A stretch of DNA of 64,000 nt, taken from contig NZ_PIGG01000045.1 in assembly GCF_002924445.1 (NCBI RefSeq), forward strand, positions 124,001 to 188,000, in the 5' to 3' direction. Origin of the DNA: Minwuia thermotolerans (GTDB lineage: Bacteria; Pseudomonadota; Alphaproteobacteria; Minwuiales; Minwuiaceae). A program made the translations under genes and the position numbers. The notes below the pieces were generated by a model. The model made no database searches and was not told the DNA's origin. It was given only the letters and a program-made list of their open reading frames with translations. This document shows, piece after piece, positions 25,965 through 35,695 of this stretch (within the stretch, counting starts at the first letter, position 1; every line of letters begins with the position of its first letter).

Positions 25965-27905
25965 TCAGCCGGCGCGCCACCAGTTGACCAGCCCGCCGGC
26001 CAGCAGCACTTCACGCTCGCGTGCGCCAAGGTCGAGCCGGAGCACGATCTCCGCGCCCCGTCCCGTCCGCGCGGTGATCGAATCCGCGTCAGCCACTGCG
26101 CCGCGCAGTCCGCTCAGCGTCATCCGGCCATCCTGATCCAGTTCCCCGGGATCGTCCTCGTCGTCCAGGAGCAGCGGCGCGACGCCATAGTTGATCAGGT
26201 TCTGGCGATGGATGCGCGCAAAGCTGCGGGCGGCGACCGCGCGAAGCCCGAGCGCGCGTGGCGCGATCGCCGCATGTTCCCGGCTGGAACCCTGGCCGTA
26301 ATTTTCCCCGGCGACAATGACGTGACCGTCGCGCTCCTCGCGCGCCGCGGCGGCCCTCTTCGCATAGCCCTTGTCGATCACCCGGAAGGCAAACTCGGCG
26401 ATCTTCGGGATATTGCTGCGATAGGGCAGGATGTCTGTGCCCGCGGGCATGATCTCGTCGGTGGAGATGTCGTCGCCCAGCTTGAGCAGCACCTGCAGGT
26501 CCAGTTCATCCGGCATCGCCTCGAAATCCGGAATGCTGGCGATGTTGGGGCCCTTCACCAGTTCGGTCTCCTCCGCCGATTGGGGCCGCGGCGGCGCGGC
26601 GAAATTCTCCCAGTCGAATGCGGGCCGGCGGGGCGGCGCGATCTTCGGGTGCGCCATATCCAGTTCGCGGGGATCGGTGATGCGTCCGGTCAGCGCCGCG
26701 GCGGCGGCCGTCTCCGGGCTGCAGAGAAAGACGCTGTCCTCCGGCGTGCCCGAGCGGTCCGGGAAGTTGCGCGGCACGGTACGCAGGCTGTTGCGCCCCG
26801 TCGCCGGGGCCTGCCCCATGCCGATGCAGCCATTGCAGCCTGCCTGATGCAAACGCGCGCCAGCCGCCAGCAGGGCCGAGAGATGGCCATCGCCCGCCAG
26901 GTCACGCAGGTCGTCTCGGCTGGCCGGGTTGATGTCCAGCGACACCTGGGCCGGGCGGTTGCGGCCGCGCATCATTTCGGCGACGACGGCGAAGTCGCGG
27001 AATCCCGGGTTGGCCGAGGATCCGAAATAGGCCTGATAGACCTCCGCGCCCGCCACATCCCGCACGGGAACGACGTTGCCGGGGCTCGACGGCTTCGCGA
27101 TCAGCGGCTCCAGTTCCGAAAGGTCGATTTTCTCGTGATGGTCGTAGCCGGCGCCGTCGTCGGCGGTCCACGGCGTATGGTCCCCGTCCCGGCCGTGAAG
27201 GGCGAGATAGTCCCTGACCGCCGCATCGGCGGGAAAGACGCTTGAGGTGGCGCCCAGTTCGGTGCCCATGTTGGCGATGACGTGACGGTCCATGACGCCG
27301 AGCGCTTCCAGTCCCGGGCCATGGTATTCGATGACCCGCCCGCGCCCTCCGGCGACGCCGTGGCGGCGGAGCATCTCCAGAATCACGTCCTTGGCGCTGA
27401 CCCAGTCGGGCAGTTCGCCGATGAGCCTGACGCCCCAGACTTCCGGCATGTCGAGGACGAAAGGTTCGCCGGCCATCGCCATGGCGACATCGATGCCGCC
27501 TGCTCCCATCGCCAGCATGCCCATCGCGCCGGCGGCGGGCGTATGGCTGTCGGCGCCCAGCAGAGTCCGTCCCGGCTTGCAGAAATACCTGGTGTGCAGC
27601 GGGTGGCTGACCCCGTTGCCGGGCGGGCTGAACCAGACGCCGAAGCGCCGGCAGGCGCTTTCGAGGAACAGGTGATCGTCCGGGTTGCGGTTGTCGGTCT
27701 GGAGCAGATTGTGGTCCACGTACTGGACGGACACTTCGGTCTTCACCCGCTCCAGCGCCATCGCCTCCAGCGCCAGCATGACGAGCGTACCCGTCGCATC
27801 CTGGGTCAGGGTCTGGTCGATGGCGAGGTGGATCGGCTCGCCGGGTTTCATGCGGCCTTCCAGCAGGTGCTCTGCAATCAGCTTGCGAGTGAGATTCTCG
27901 GCCAT
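25965..27905 (-). CDS. Putative aconitate hydratase (short, Aquifex-type)
   Basis: This 646-residue protein has the aconitase core: GADSHTPAAGAMGMLAMGAGG (about 117-137), two cluster cysteines in GCNGCIGMG (Cys357, Cys360) and the swivel-domain motif ENYGQGSSREHAA. Residues at the usual third cluster cysteine read GSSANPG (295-301) instead of GSCTNS, so that ligand appears to be Ser. The length is about 250 residues shorter than AcnA and fits the putative Aquifex-type aconitase class. It may be an isomerase for citrate or a related hydroxy-acid. It is the last gene of the fatty-acid operon, 15 bases after the acetyl-CoA hydrolase/transferase gene, which suggests a link to acetyl-CoA entry into the citrate cycle. 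Confidence 0.82.
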   Translation of the reverse strand: MAENLTRKLIAEHLLEGRMKPGEPIHLAIDQTLTQDATGTLVMLALEAMALERVKTEVSVQYVDHNLLQTDNRNPDDHLFLESACRRFGVWFSPPGNGVSHPLHTRYFCKPGRTLLGADSHTPAAGAMGMLAMGAGGIDVAMAMAGEPFVLDMPEVWGVRLIGELPDWVSAKDVILEMLRRHGVAGGRGRVIEYHGPGLEALGVMDRHVIANMGTELGATSSVFPADAAVRDYLALHGRDGDHTPWTADDGAGYDHHEKIDLSELEPLIAKPSSPGNVVPVRDVAGAEVYQAYFGSSANPGFRDFAVVAEMMRGRNRPAQVSLDINPASRDDLRDLAGDGHLSALLAAGARLHQAGCNGCIGMGQAPATGRNSLRTVPRNFPDRSGTPEDSVFLCSPETAAAAALTGRITDPRELDMAHPKIAPPRRPAFDWENFAAPPRPQSAEETELVKGPNIASIPDFEAMPDELDLQVLLKLGDDISTDEIMPAGTDILPYRSNIPKIAEFAFRVIDKGYAKRAAAAREERDGHVIVAGENYGQGSSREHAAIAPRALGLRAVAARSFARIHRQNLINYGVAPLLLDDEDDPGELDQDGRMTLSGLRGAVADADSITARTGRGAEIVLRLDLGAREREVLLAGGLVNWWRAG

Positions 27906-27920
27906 GGGGCCCTCCTGCTT

Positions 27921-29807
27921 CTATCCGGGTCCCGGCGCGGACGGCTCCGGCCGGTCGAGCGCGCCATGGATCGCATGCCGCCAGAGCCGCTCCTTCAGAC
28001 CGGCAGGATTCGACAGTCCCATGCGGGCCAGCGCCGCTTCCGCATCGCTGTCGGGCCGGCCGCGGCGCAACCCCCGCCAGACCAGTCTCGCCAGCCGCGC
28101 GGGTGAACCCGACGACCGCTTCAGTTCGGCCAGCGCCGGCAGCAGAGCCTGTTCGGCTTCGGTGTATTCGGTGCCGAACGGATAGGTCGGCAACAGCCCC
28201 GCCTCCGCCGCCGGTCCAAGCGCCTCCGCCAGCGTAGCCGGCGTGTTCCGCCGCCAGGCGACGGGCAAGCGGAAATCGGACGGGAGCTTGCTCGCGGCCT
28301 TCGCCTGCCTGACCAGATCGTCCTGAAAGCGGGCGTCCGCGACCGACAGCATCTCACCGATCACCCGGGCGTCGGTCCGCCCCCGCATGTCGGCCACACC
28401 GTACTCGGTGACGACGATGTCGCGCATCTGCCGGGGCACGGTCTGATGGCCATAGGACCAGAGGATATTGCTCTCCGCCCCCTTCGACGTCTGCCGCGTG
28501 GCGTCGAGCATGAGCACGGAACGGGCGTCCGGCAGGGCGAAGGCCTGCTGCACGAAGTCGAACTGACCGCCGACGCCGCTGACCACCTGACCATTCTCCA
28601 GACCGTCGGAGACGGCCGCGCCGGTCAGGGTCGCCATCATCGCCTTGTTGATGAAGCGGGCGCCGGGCCGCTCCCGGCGCTTGCGTTCCAGGTCGGTGGC
28701 GGCGCCATTGACGAAGCCCACGTCGGTCATCCCGATCAGGTCGCGTTCGGAGCGGGAGAGGTCCCGCAATTCTGCCTGATAGGCGCGCGATCCGACGAAG
28801 AAGGCCGAATGCACCAGGCAGCCGTCGACTTCCCGTCGAATAACGCCGGCGCGGATCAGCCGGAGCAGGCCCTCGACCAGCATCTCGCTGGCCGCATAGA
28901 TGCCCTCTTCGAAAGGGCCGTCATGGTACAGATCCTCCCGATCGTCGGCGGGACCGAGCCGGGCGACGATCTCCCGGAAACGGGCGTTGTCGCGGTGGCG
29001 CAGGATCAGCGCGTTGGCGACCGCGTCGCCGATGGAGCCGATGCCGATCTGGAGCGTGCCGCCATCGGGGACCAGTCTCGCCGCGTGGATGCCGGCGGCA
29101 TGATCCGCCAGGCTGACCGGCCCCTTCGGTATGCCGAACAGCGCGAAGCCTTCGCCGTCGCGCAGCACGTCGTCGAACTCCGCCGCATCGATCTCCGCAT
29201 CGCGACCCATCCAGGGCATTTCGCCGTTCACTTCCGCGACGAAACGGAACGCGGCCCGCCCGTCCCGGCGGGCCTGGAGCAGCGGCAGGGTGATGTCGGG
29301 ATTGCTGCCGAGACTGAATTTTCGCTCGTCGATTTCCTGTTTTCCGGCAACGAGTTGTCCGACGACATTCACATCCGAATCGAGGATGTAACGGAGCACG
29401 TCGGTATAGTTCGCCGAGACGTGGTTCTGCTGTGCCGCCGGCACGCCCAGCCACTGTCCTGCCGCCAGGAAGAACTCACGCACCTCGATGTTGTCCGGTG
29501 TGTCGCCGCGGCGCATGTCGGCGGCGTAGTCCAGCGGCGCGTGATCTGCGAACAGCCGCTCGGCGACCGGCTCGATGAAACGGCGTTCCAGTACGCTGCG
29601 TCCTTCCGGCGGGTTCAGGGTCAGCGCGGTGAAGATGGTGAGCGAGACCGAGCGGTCGGCGCGCGCGCGCCGATAGATCGCATTCACCAGGGTATTGGGC
29701 TTGCCGATGCCCAGCGGCAGCGCCAGCACGACCCGCCCGCCGGTTTCCCGGATGACGGACTCGGCCAGCGCCTCGGCGTCGGACCAGCCCTGCGGCCGGT
29801 CGGCCAT
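27921..29807 (-). CDS. Acetyl-CoA hydrolase/transferase family protein
   Basis: This 628-residue enzyme contains SVSLTIFTALTLNPP near the N-terminus, LQIGIGSIGDAVANAL, and the class I CoA-transferase loop GVGGQFDFVQQAFAL followed by TEYGVADMRGRTDAR. It is expected to hydrolyse acyl-CoA or to move CoA between acetyl-CoA and another acid such as succinate. The chain is longer than the 500-residue Cat1/Ach1 type because of about 100 C-terminal residues. Its ATG overlaps the fadJ stop by one base (TGATG), so it is part of the operon and probably handles the acetyl-CoA made by beta-oxidation. Confidence 0.85.
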   Translation of the reverse strand: MADRPQGWSDAEALAESVIRETGGRVVLALPLGIGKPNTLVNAIYRRARADRSVSLTIFTALTLNPPEGRSVLERRFIEPVAERLFADHAPLDYAADMRRGDTPDNIEVREFFLAAGQWLGVPAAQQNHVSANYTDVLRYILDSDVNVVGQLVAGKQEIDERKFSLGSNPDITLPLLQARRDGRAAFRFVAEVNGEMPWMGRDAEIDAAEFDDVLRDGEGFALFGIPKGPVSLADHAAGIHAARLVPDGGTLQIGIGSIGDAVANALILRHRDNARFREIVARLGPADDREDLYHDGPFEEGIYAASEMLVEGLLRLIRAGVIRREVDGCLVHSAFFVGSRAYQAELRDLSRSERDLIGMTDVGFVNGAATDLERKRRERPGARFINKAMMATLTGAAVSDGLENGQVVSGVGGQFDFVQQAFALPDARSVLMLDATRQTSKGAESNILWSYGHQTVPRQMRDIVVTEYGVADMRGRTDARVIGEMLSVADARFQDDLVRQAKAASKLPSDFRLPVAWRRNTPATLAEALGPAAEAGLLPTYPFGTEYTEAEQALLPALAELKRSSGSPARLARLVWRGLRRGRPDSDAEAALARMGLSNPAGLKERLWRHAIHGALDRPEPSAPGPG

Positions 29808-31894
29808 CAGTCGCCTCTTTCCGTCCAGTATGAGTCCGGCGCGAAGCGGTCGCCGTGATTGTCGCGCAGGCTGGCCAGGGCGTCGGCGACCTCGCCGAAG
29901 CCCCGCTCACGGGCGTAGTGCATCGGCCCGCCGCGGAAGGGCGCGAACCCGGTGGCGAAGATCATCGCGCCGTCCAGCACGTCTTCGTCGCTGACGACAC
30001 CCTCGCGCAGGCAGGTGGCGCAGGCATCCAGCATGGGCATCACCAGACGGTCCGTCATGCCTTCCCCGGGGTCGGGCGCGTCGTCGTCCTTGTCGGCCTT
30101 GCCGTCCTTCCATTCGTAGAAGCCGCGGCCTGATTTCCGGCCCAGGTCGCCGCCGTCGACCTTGCGGCGCAGCCAGTCCGGGGTTTCCGGGATCGGTCGG
30201 TCCAGCCGCTCCCGCAGCACGTCGGCCACGCTCAAGGCAATGTCGAGCCCGACCTGGTCGGCCAGCTCGATCGGCCCCATGGGCATGCCGAAGCGCTCGG
30301 CAGCCCGATCGATGGTTTCGGGCTTTACGCCCTCGTCCACCATGATGATGGCTTCCATCAGATAGGGCGTCAGGCAGCGGTTCACGAGGAAGCCGGGCGC
30401 GGTCCGCACCGGCGCGGGCAGCTTACCGATCCGGCCGAGAAAGCCCCGCGCCTGCTCCAGGGCCGTACCGTCGGCGCCGTCATGGCTGACGACTTCGACG
30501 AGATCCATCTTCGCCACCGGGTTGAAGAAATGGATGCCGACGAAACGCTCCGGACGGTCCAGGGACTTTGCAAGCCGGTCCAGGGGCAAAGACGAGGTGT
30601 TGGTGGCCAGCACCGCATCCGCCTTCATCCGCGGCTCGAGTTCGCCGTAGATCTTCTCCTTGATCTCGGCCTTCTCCGGGCCGGCCTCGATCACCAGATC
30701 GGCATGCGCAACGCCATCGCCGTTCGGGTCGGGAATCAGCCGGTCGAGCGCTGCGCGCACTTCGGCGGGCTTCATGTGTTTCGCCTTCGCCATCGCCGCG
30801 CAGCGCTTCACCGCGTCGGCGATGATCCTGTTGTCGACGTCGCCGAGCGTCACACTCAGTCCCTTGATGGCGCAAAGCCCGGCGATGTCACCGCCCATGG
30901 TGCCGGCGCCAACGACATGAACCCGTCGAACGTCCGAGGAATCCGGCGCCTGTCCCTTCAGGTTCTCGCGCAGGAAAAAGACCCGGATCAGGTTCCGCGC
31001 CGTCTCCCCGGTCAGCAGTTGCGCGAACGAGTCGGCTTCGGCCTCCCGCATCTCGTCGCGGTCGCCGCCGTGACGCCGCCAGATCTCGATGAGCCGGTGC
31101 GGCGCGGGATAATGCTCGGGCGGAGCCTTCTTTGCCGTCTTCGCCCGCATCTGGCGCGCCGCGATCTCGCGTCCGGCCAGCGTGTTCAACGCCGCATCCC
31201 TGAAATCCTGGCTGCGCTTCTCGACCTCGCCGCCGACGGCCGCCTGCACCGCGGCGGCCACGTGCCGCTCCTTGGTCACCGCGTCGACGATCCCCAGCTT
31301 GCGGGCTTTCGCCGTGTGGGCGGTCTTGCCCGTCAGCATCATGGTCATCGCTTCGGTCGGATCGATCAGCCGCGTCAGCCGGACCGAACCGCCGAGCCCC
31401 GGGTGCAGTCCCAGCATGACTTCCGGAAAGCCGAAGCTGGCGCCGTCGATGGCAATGCGATAGTCGCAGGCCAGCGCCAGCTCGAGCCCGCCACCGAGGC
31501 AGGGACCGTGAATGATCGCGATGGTCGGGAAGTCCGCCTTCTCCAGCCGGTCGAGCGCGGCATTGCCGCGGTCGATCTCTTCGCGCACGCGGGCGGGATC
31601 GTCCATCTCCCGGAACTGGGCGATATCGGCGCCGACGCAGAAGCCGCCCGGCTTCGCAGAGCGGATCACCAGTCCCTTCGGCCGATCCGCCTCCAGACGC
31701 TCGAGGATCGTGGAAAACTCTTCCAGCACCTCGCCGTCCAGCGTATTGGCTGACGAGCCGGCCTTGTCGAGCCGGGCCCAGGCAATTCCCTGTCCGTCAA
31801 CGGCGAAGCGCCAGTGCCGGAAGCCACTGCCGTCATCCTCCGGCCCCGGCGTCATGAACCGGCTCTCGAGCGTCTGCAGGATCTGTCCCGTCAT
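29807..31894 (-). CDS. fadJ: FadJ-like 3-hydroxyacyl-CoA dehydrogenase/enoyl-CoA hydratase
   Basis: This 695-residue bifunctional enzyme has an N-terminal crotonase domain (about 15-200) with AIIHGPCLGGGLELALACDYRIA, where the oxyanion Gly and catalytic Glu region sit. It is followed by NAD-binding HADH domains from VHVVGAGTMGGDIAGLCA (about 325-500) and the C-terminal HADH domains with TAPGFLVNR. It hydrates enoyl-CoA and oxidises the hydroxyacyl-CoA. The start at 31894 has GAGGAGG upstream. It lies between the thiolase fadI gene and the CoA-transferase gene; the pairing with a FadI-length thiolase favours FadJ over FadB. Confidence 0.93.
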   Translation of the reverse strand: MTGQILQTLESRFMTPGPEDDGSGFRHWRFAVDGQGIAWARLDKAGSSANTLDGEVLEEFSTILERLEADRPKGLVIRSAKPGGFCVGADIAQFREMDDPARVREEIDRGNAALDRLEKADFPTIAIIHGPCLGGGLELALACDYRIAIDGASFGFPEVMLGLHPGLGGSVRLTRLIDPTEAMTMMLTGKTAHTAKARKLGIVDAVTKERHVAAAVQAAVGGEVEKRSQDFRDAALNTLAGREIAARQMRAKTAKKAPPEHYPAPHRLIEIWRRHGGDRDEMREAEADSFAQLLTGETARNLIRVFFLRENLKGQAPDSSDVRRVHVVGAGTMGGDIAGLCAIKGLSVTLGDVDNRIIADAVKRCAAMAKAKHMKPAEVRAALDRLIPDPNGDGVAHADLVIEAGPEKAEIKEKIYGELEPRMKADAVLATNTSSLPLDRLAKSLDRPERFVGIHFFNPVAKMDLVEVVSHDGADGTALEQARGFLGRIGKLPAPVRTAPGFLVNRCLTPYLMEAIIMVDEGVKPETIDRAAERFGMPMGPIELADQVGLDIALSVADVLRERLDRPIPETPDWLRRKVDGGDLGRKSGRGFYEWKDGKADKDDDAPDPGEGMTDRLVMPMLDACATCLREGVVSDEDVLDGAMIFATGFAPFRGGPMHYARERGFGEVADALASLRDNHGDRFAPDSYWTERGD

Positions 31895-31905
31895 TGCGAT
31901 CCTCC

Positions 31906-33192
31906 TCACGCCGCCTGGATCAGCATGGCGCCGCCCTGGCCGCCGCCGATGCATTCGGTAGCCACCCCCAGCGACTTGCCCTCGCGCCGCATGGCGTTGG
32001 CGAGGTGGAGAACAATGCGGTTGCCGCTGGTGCCCACCGGATGGCCGAGGCTGATCGCACCCCCGTCGATATTGAGACGCGCGGCGTCGAGGCCGCCCAT
32101 CGGTTCGTCGAGGCCCAAAGCGTCCCGGCAGAAGGTTTCGTCCTCCCAGGCGGCGACGCACGCCAGCACCTGCGCGGCGAAGGCCTCGTTGATCTCCCAG
32201 AGTTCGATGTCGTCCAGATCGCGGTCGTTGCGGTTCAGCAGCGGCGTTGCGCTCATGACCGGCCCCAGCCCCATGATCGACGGGTCGAGCGCCGTCCATT
32301 CACTGTCGGCGATCTCGGCGATCGGCTCCAGCCCGTGCGCCTTCACGGCTTCTTCCGAGGCCAGCACGACCCAGCTCGCGCCGTCGGTAATCTGGGAGCT
32401 GTTGCCGGCCGTGACCTTGCCCCAGGGCGGCTCGAACACCGGCTTCAACCCGGCCAGCTTGTCCTCCGAGCTTTCCGGCCGCACCCCGTCGTCGCTCTCG
32501 AAGACCTGGCCGTCAGCCGAGAAGGCCGGCATGACCTCGCCGTCGAGCCAGCCCTCGCTCTGGGCGCGGGCGAGGCGGAGGTGACTTCGGACGGCGTAGC
32601 TGTCCGCGGCTTCACGGGAGATATCGAACAGGTGCGCGAGTACCTCGGCGGTCTGTCCCATGTTGAGTTCGACAATGGGGTCCGTCAGGCCCTTCTCCAG
32701 GCCGATCAGCGGTTTGAAATGACCGGGGCGGAAATCCGCCAGAGCCTCGGCCTTGTCGCTCAGGCCCCGGGCACGATTCAGTTCCGAGAACCATTCCACC
32801 GCCTCGTCGCGGAAGACGAGCGGGGCATGGCTCAGCGATTCCGCGCCACCCGCCAGGATCAGGTCGGCCTTGCCCTCCCGAATGTAACGGAAGCCCGTGT
32901 CGATGGACTGCATGCCCGAGCCGCAGTTGATCTGCACGGTAAAGGCGGTCATCGCCTCCCCCATGCCGAGCCGGAGCGCGGCGACGCGCGCCGGGTTCAT
33001 CTCGTCGGGGACGACGTTGACGCAGCCGAGAATGACCTGATCGAAGCACTCCGGCGCGAAGGGTTGACGCAGGAGCAGCGGTCGGCCGCACTGCACGGCG
33101 AGGTCGACGGGCGAGAACGGACCCGGCCCGCCGCGCGCTTTCAGGAACGGCGTGCGGGCGCCATCGGCGATGTAGACCGGACGGCCGCTCAT
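31906..33192 (-). CDS. fadI: FadI-like acetyl-CoA acyltransferase (thiolase)
   Basis: This 428-residue thiolase has the acyl-accepting cysteine in QINCGSGMQSID (about residue 90), the NEAFAAQV loop, GHPVGTSGNR with the catalytic His, and the C-terminal CIGGGQGGAM Cys. It cleaves 3-ketoacyl-CoA to acetyl-CoA and a shortened acyl-CoA. The start ATG overlaps the fadE stop by 4 bases (ATGA), and fadJ follows 11 bases later, so all three are co-transcribed. Confidence 0.93.
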   Translation of the reverse strand: MSGRPVYIADGARTPFLKARGGPGPFSPVDLAVQCGRPLLLRQPFAPECFDQVILGCVNVVPDEMNPARVAALRLGMGEAMTAFTVQINCGSGMQSIDTGFRYIREGKADLILAGGAESLSHAPLVFRDEAVEWFSELNRARGLSDKAEALADFRPGHFKPLIGLEKGLTDPIVELNMGQTAEVLAHLFDISREAADSYAVRSHLRLARAQSEGWLDGEVMPAFSADGQVFESDDGVRPESSEDKLAGLKPVFEPPWGKVTAGNSSQITDGASWVVLASEEAVKAHGLEPIAEIADSEWTALDPSIMGLGPVMSATPLLNRNDRDLDDIELWEINEAFAAQVLACVAAWEDETFCRDALGLDEPMGGLDAARLNIDGGAISLGHPVGTSGNRIVLHLANAMRREGKSLGVATECIGGGQGGAMLIQAA

Positions 33193-35483
33193 GCCAGACC
33201 TCCGCTGCCGGCGCCGCCGACCAGACGCAATGGCTGATCGGTCGGGTCGCGCTCGGGAGCGTCTTGTCCGCTGCGGCGGAAGGCGTCCGGTGCGAAGTCG
33301 TCGACCGCAATGGCCGCTGCGACCGCCTCCCGGGCGCGCCGCGCCAGATCGGCCTCGTCCTCGCTCAACACGCCCTTGCGCTGGCCCTTCTGCCAGTCGG
33401 GTTCCTTGGCCTCGCGCAGTTTCTTCTCGGCCTCGGCCGCCTCGTTGACCAGGGCATAGGCCTTCTCCAGCCGGGCGACGCCGCGGTCCTCGCCCGGCGC
33501 GCCGAGATAGACGCCCCCGGTCAGCCGGTCACGGGTCTCGCCGGGCTCCAGCAGCAGCGCGGCGCAGCGGCCATTCAAACGGTCGTCGGGACCGAGCGCG
33601 CGGACGCCGCGCGGCATGATGACAAACCGCAGGAACCCGGCCGCAAAGCGGTTCGGGAAGTTGCGGAAGACCTCGTCCAGCCGCGTCTCGATGGTCCGGA
33701 AACCGCTCGCCATGCAGTAGTCGAGAACCGGACGGTCGGTCTCCGGGCTGCCCTCGTCCTCGAAGCGCTTCAGGGCGCCCGACAGCAGGTAGAGTTCGGA
33801 CAGGACATCGCCCAGCCGCGCGGAGATCATCTCCTTGCGCTTCAGCGCGCCGCCCATGGTCAGCAGGGCCAGATCCGAAGCGAGGGCGAGTGCGGCGGCG
33901 TAGCGGCTGAGCCGTCGATAATGGCCGCGCGTCGCCGGTGCATCGGGGGCGTGCGACGGGCCCAGGCCGAACCAGCTCCGCGACCACGCACGGCCCAGCG
34001 TCCGCAGGCTGTGGCCGACATGGCCCCAGAAGGCCTTGTCGAATTCGTCCAGCGCCGCCTCGCGGTCGTTCTTCTCCAGCGCCAGCATTTCCTTCAGCAG
34101 CCAGGGATGGCAGCGGATCGCGCCCTGCCCGAAGATGATCAGGTTGCGGGTCAGGATGTTCGCGCCTTCCACGGTGATGGCGACAGGCACGGCGCGGTAG
34201 AGATTGCCGAGATAGTTCAACGGCCCGTCGATCACCGCCTTGCCGGCATGCACGTCCATGGCGTCGTCCACTGCCTCGCGCAGGCGGTAGGTGGCGTGCG
34301 CCTTCATGATGGCGGAAATCACCGCCGGCTGATGCCCCTGGTCGAGCCCCGCGCAGGTGAGCCGGCGCGCGGCGTCAAGCTGATAGGCGTGGCCGGCCAG
34401 CCGCGCCAGCCGGTCCTGCACGCCTTCGAAGCGGCCGATGGGAATGCCGAACTGTTCGCGGATACGGGCGTAGGCGCCGGTGGTGCGGGCGCAGAACGCG
34501 GCGCCGGCGGCGGAAAGCGACGGCAGGGAGATACCGCGTCCGGCGGCCAGCGCGCTCATCAGCATCTGCCAGCCCTTCCCCGCGTTGTCGGCGCCGCCGA
34601 TGATGTGATCGATGGGGATGAAGACGTCGCGCCCCTTGTTGGGACCGTTCTGGAACATCTGGTGCGACGGCAGGTGACGCCGGCCGATCTCGACGCCGTC
34701 CAGATCGGTCGGCACCAGGGCGACGGTAATGCCGAGATCCATCGCGCCGCCCAGCAGTCCGTCCGGATCCTTCAGCTTGAAGGCGAGGCCGAGCACCGTC
34801 GCCACGGGGCCGAGCGTGATGTAGCGCTTGTGCCAGTTCAGGCGGATGCCGAGCACTTCCTCGCCCTGGAAACGCCCGCGGCAGACGACTCCCGTATCCT
34901 CCATCGAGGCGGCGTCGGAGCCGGCTTCGGGGCTGGTGAGGCCGAAGCAGGGCACCTCGCGGCCGTCGGCCAGGCGGGGCAGCCAGTAATCGCGCTGTTC
35001 GTCGGTGCCGAACTCCATCAGCAGTTCGCCGGGGCCGAGCGAATTGGGCACCATGACGGTGACGGCGGCGTCGGCGCTGCGCGTCGAAATGCGCCGGACG
35101 ACCTCCGACTGGGCCCAGGCGGAAAACTCGAGGCCGCCATAGGCCTTCGGAATGATCATTCCGAAGAAGCCCTTTTCCTTCATGAAGCGCCAGACCTCGT
35201 CGGGCAGATCGCCATCTTCCCAGGAAATGCGCCAGTCGTCGATCATGGCGCAGAGCTCGTCTACGGGGCCGTCGAGGAAAGCTCGCTCCTCTGCACTCAG
35301 CTCCGGACCGGGGACCGCCTGCAGCTCCCGCCAGTCCGGATCGCCGGAGAACAGGGCGGCGTCCCACCAGACGTCGCCGGCGTCGAGCGCTTCGCGCTCG
35401 GTCGCGGACATGCCGGGTAGCACGCCTTTGGCCCATCGGAACAGGGGCCTGGTGAGCAGCTTCTTTCTGACCGTTCCGAGCAT
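33189..35483 (-). CDS. fadE: FadE-type acyl-CoA dehydrogenase
   Basis: This 764-residue flavoprotein is the long FadE class rather than the 380-residue mitochondrial type. An N-terminal domain (DWRISWEDGDLPDEVWRFMKEKGFFGMIIPKAYGG) leads to LTSPEAGSDAASM, the FAD/substrate loop, and LNWHKRYITLGP. A long helical C-terminus (about residues 430-764) replaces the ordinary end. It catalyses the first step of beta-oxidation, passing electrons to the ETF or quinone pool. The start at 35483 is inferred from a well-conserved MLGTVRKKLL start. First gene of the fadE-fadI-fadJ operon, divergent from the 2-oxo acid dehydrogenase genes across 212 bases. Confidence 0.93.
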   Translation of the reverse strand: MLGTVRKKLLTRPLFRWAKGVLPGMSATEREALDAGDVWWDAALFSGDPDWRELQAVPGPELSAEERAFLDGPVDELCAMIDDWRISWEDGDLPDEVWRFMKEKGFFGMIIPKAYGGLEFSAWAQSEVVRRISTRSADAAVTVMVPNSLGPGELLMEFGTDEQRDYWLPRLADGREVPCFGLTSPEAGSDAASMEDTGVVCRGRFQGEEVLGIRLNWHKRYITLGPVATVLGLAFKLKDPDGLLGGAMDLGITVALVPTDLDGVEIGRRHLPSHQMFQNGPNKGRDVFIPIDHIIGGADNAGKGWQMLMSALAAGRGISLPSLSAAGAAFCARTTGAYARIREQFGIPIGRFEGVQDRLARLAGHAYQLDAARRLTCAGLDQGHQPAVISAIMKAHATYRLREAVDDAMDVHAGKAVIDGPLNYLGNLYRAVPVAITVEGANILTRNLIIFGQGAIRCHPWLLKEMLALEKNDREAALDEFDKAFWGHVGHSLRTLGRAWSRSWFGLGPSHAPDAPATRGHYRRLSRYAAALALASDLALLTMGGALKRKEMISARLGDVLSELYLLSGALKRFEDEGSPETDRPVLDYCMASGFRTIETRLDEVFRNFPNRFAAGFLRFVIMPRGVRALGPDDRLNGRCAALLLEPGETRDRLTGGVYLGAPGEDRGVARLEKAYALVNEAAEAEKKLREAKEPDWQKGQRKGVLSEDEADLARRAREAVAAAIAVDDFAPDAFRRSGQDAPERDPTDQPLRLVGGAGSGGLA

Positions 35484-35695
35484 GACGCCTTCGGCCTGTT
35501 CTTGTTCTTGGTTCTGGGTGGCGCGTCGATGGCGCGCGCCTGTTACAGACGTGCGCAGGCGGCGAGGCCATTTCAAGCGGGCAGGCTTCCTTCGCCGGCA
35601 AGAGGCCGCGGTTGATATGCCTGCCGTCCGCTCCCAAGTCGTCGACAGTGCCGCCAGGCACATGCGCAGCCGAAAGAACAAGAAAGAACAGGCAC

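Noticed and set aside
33264-35420. A plus-strand open frame of 718 codons opposite fadE
   Set aside because: Antisense shadow of the FadE gene with no motifs.
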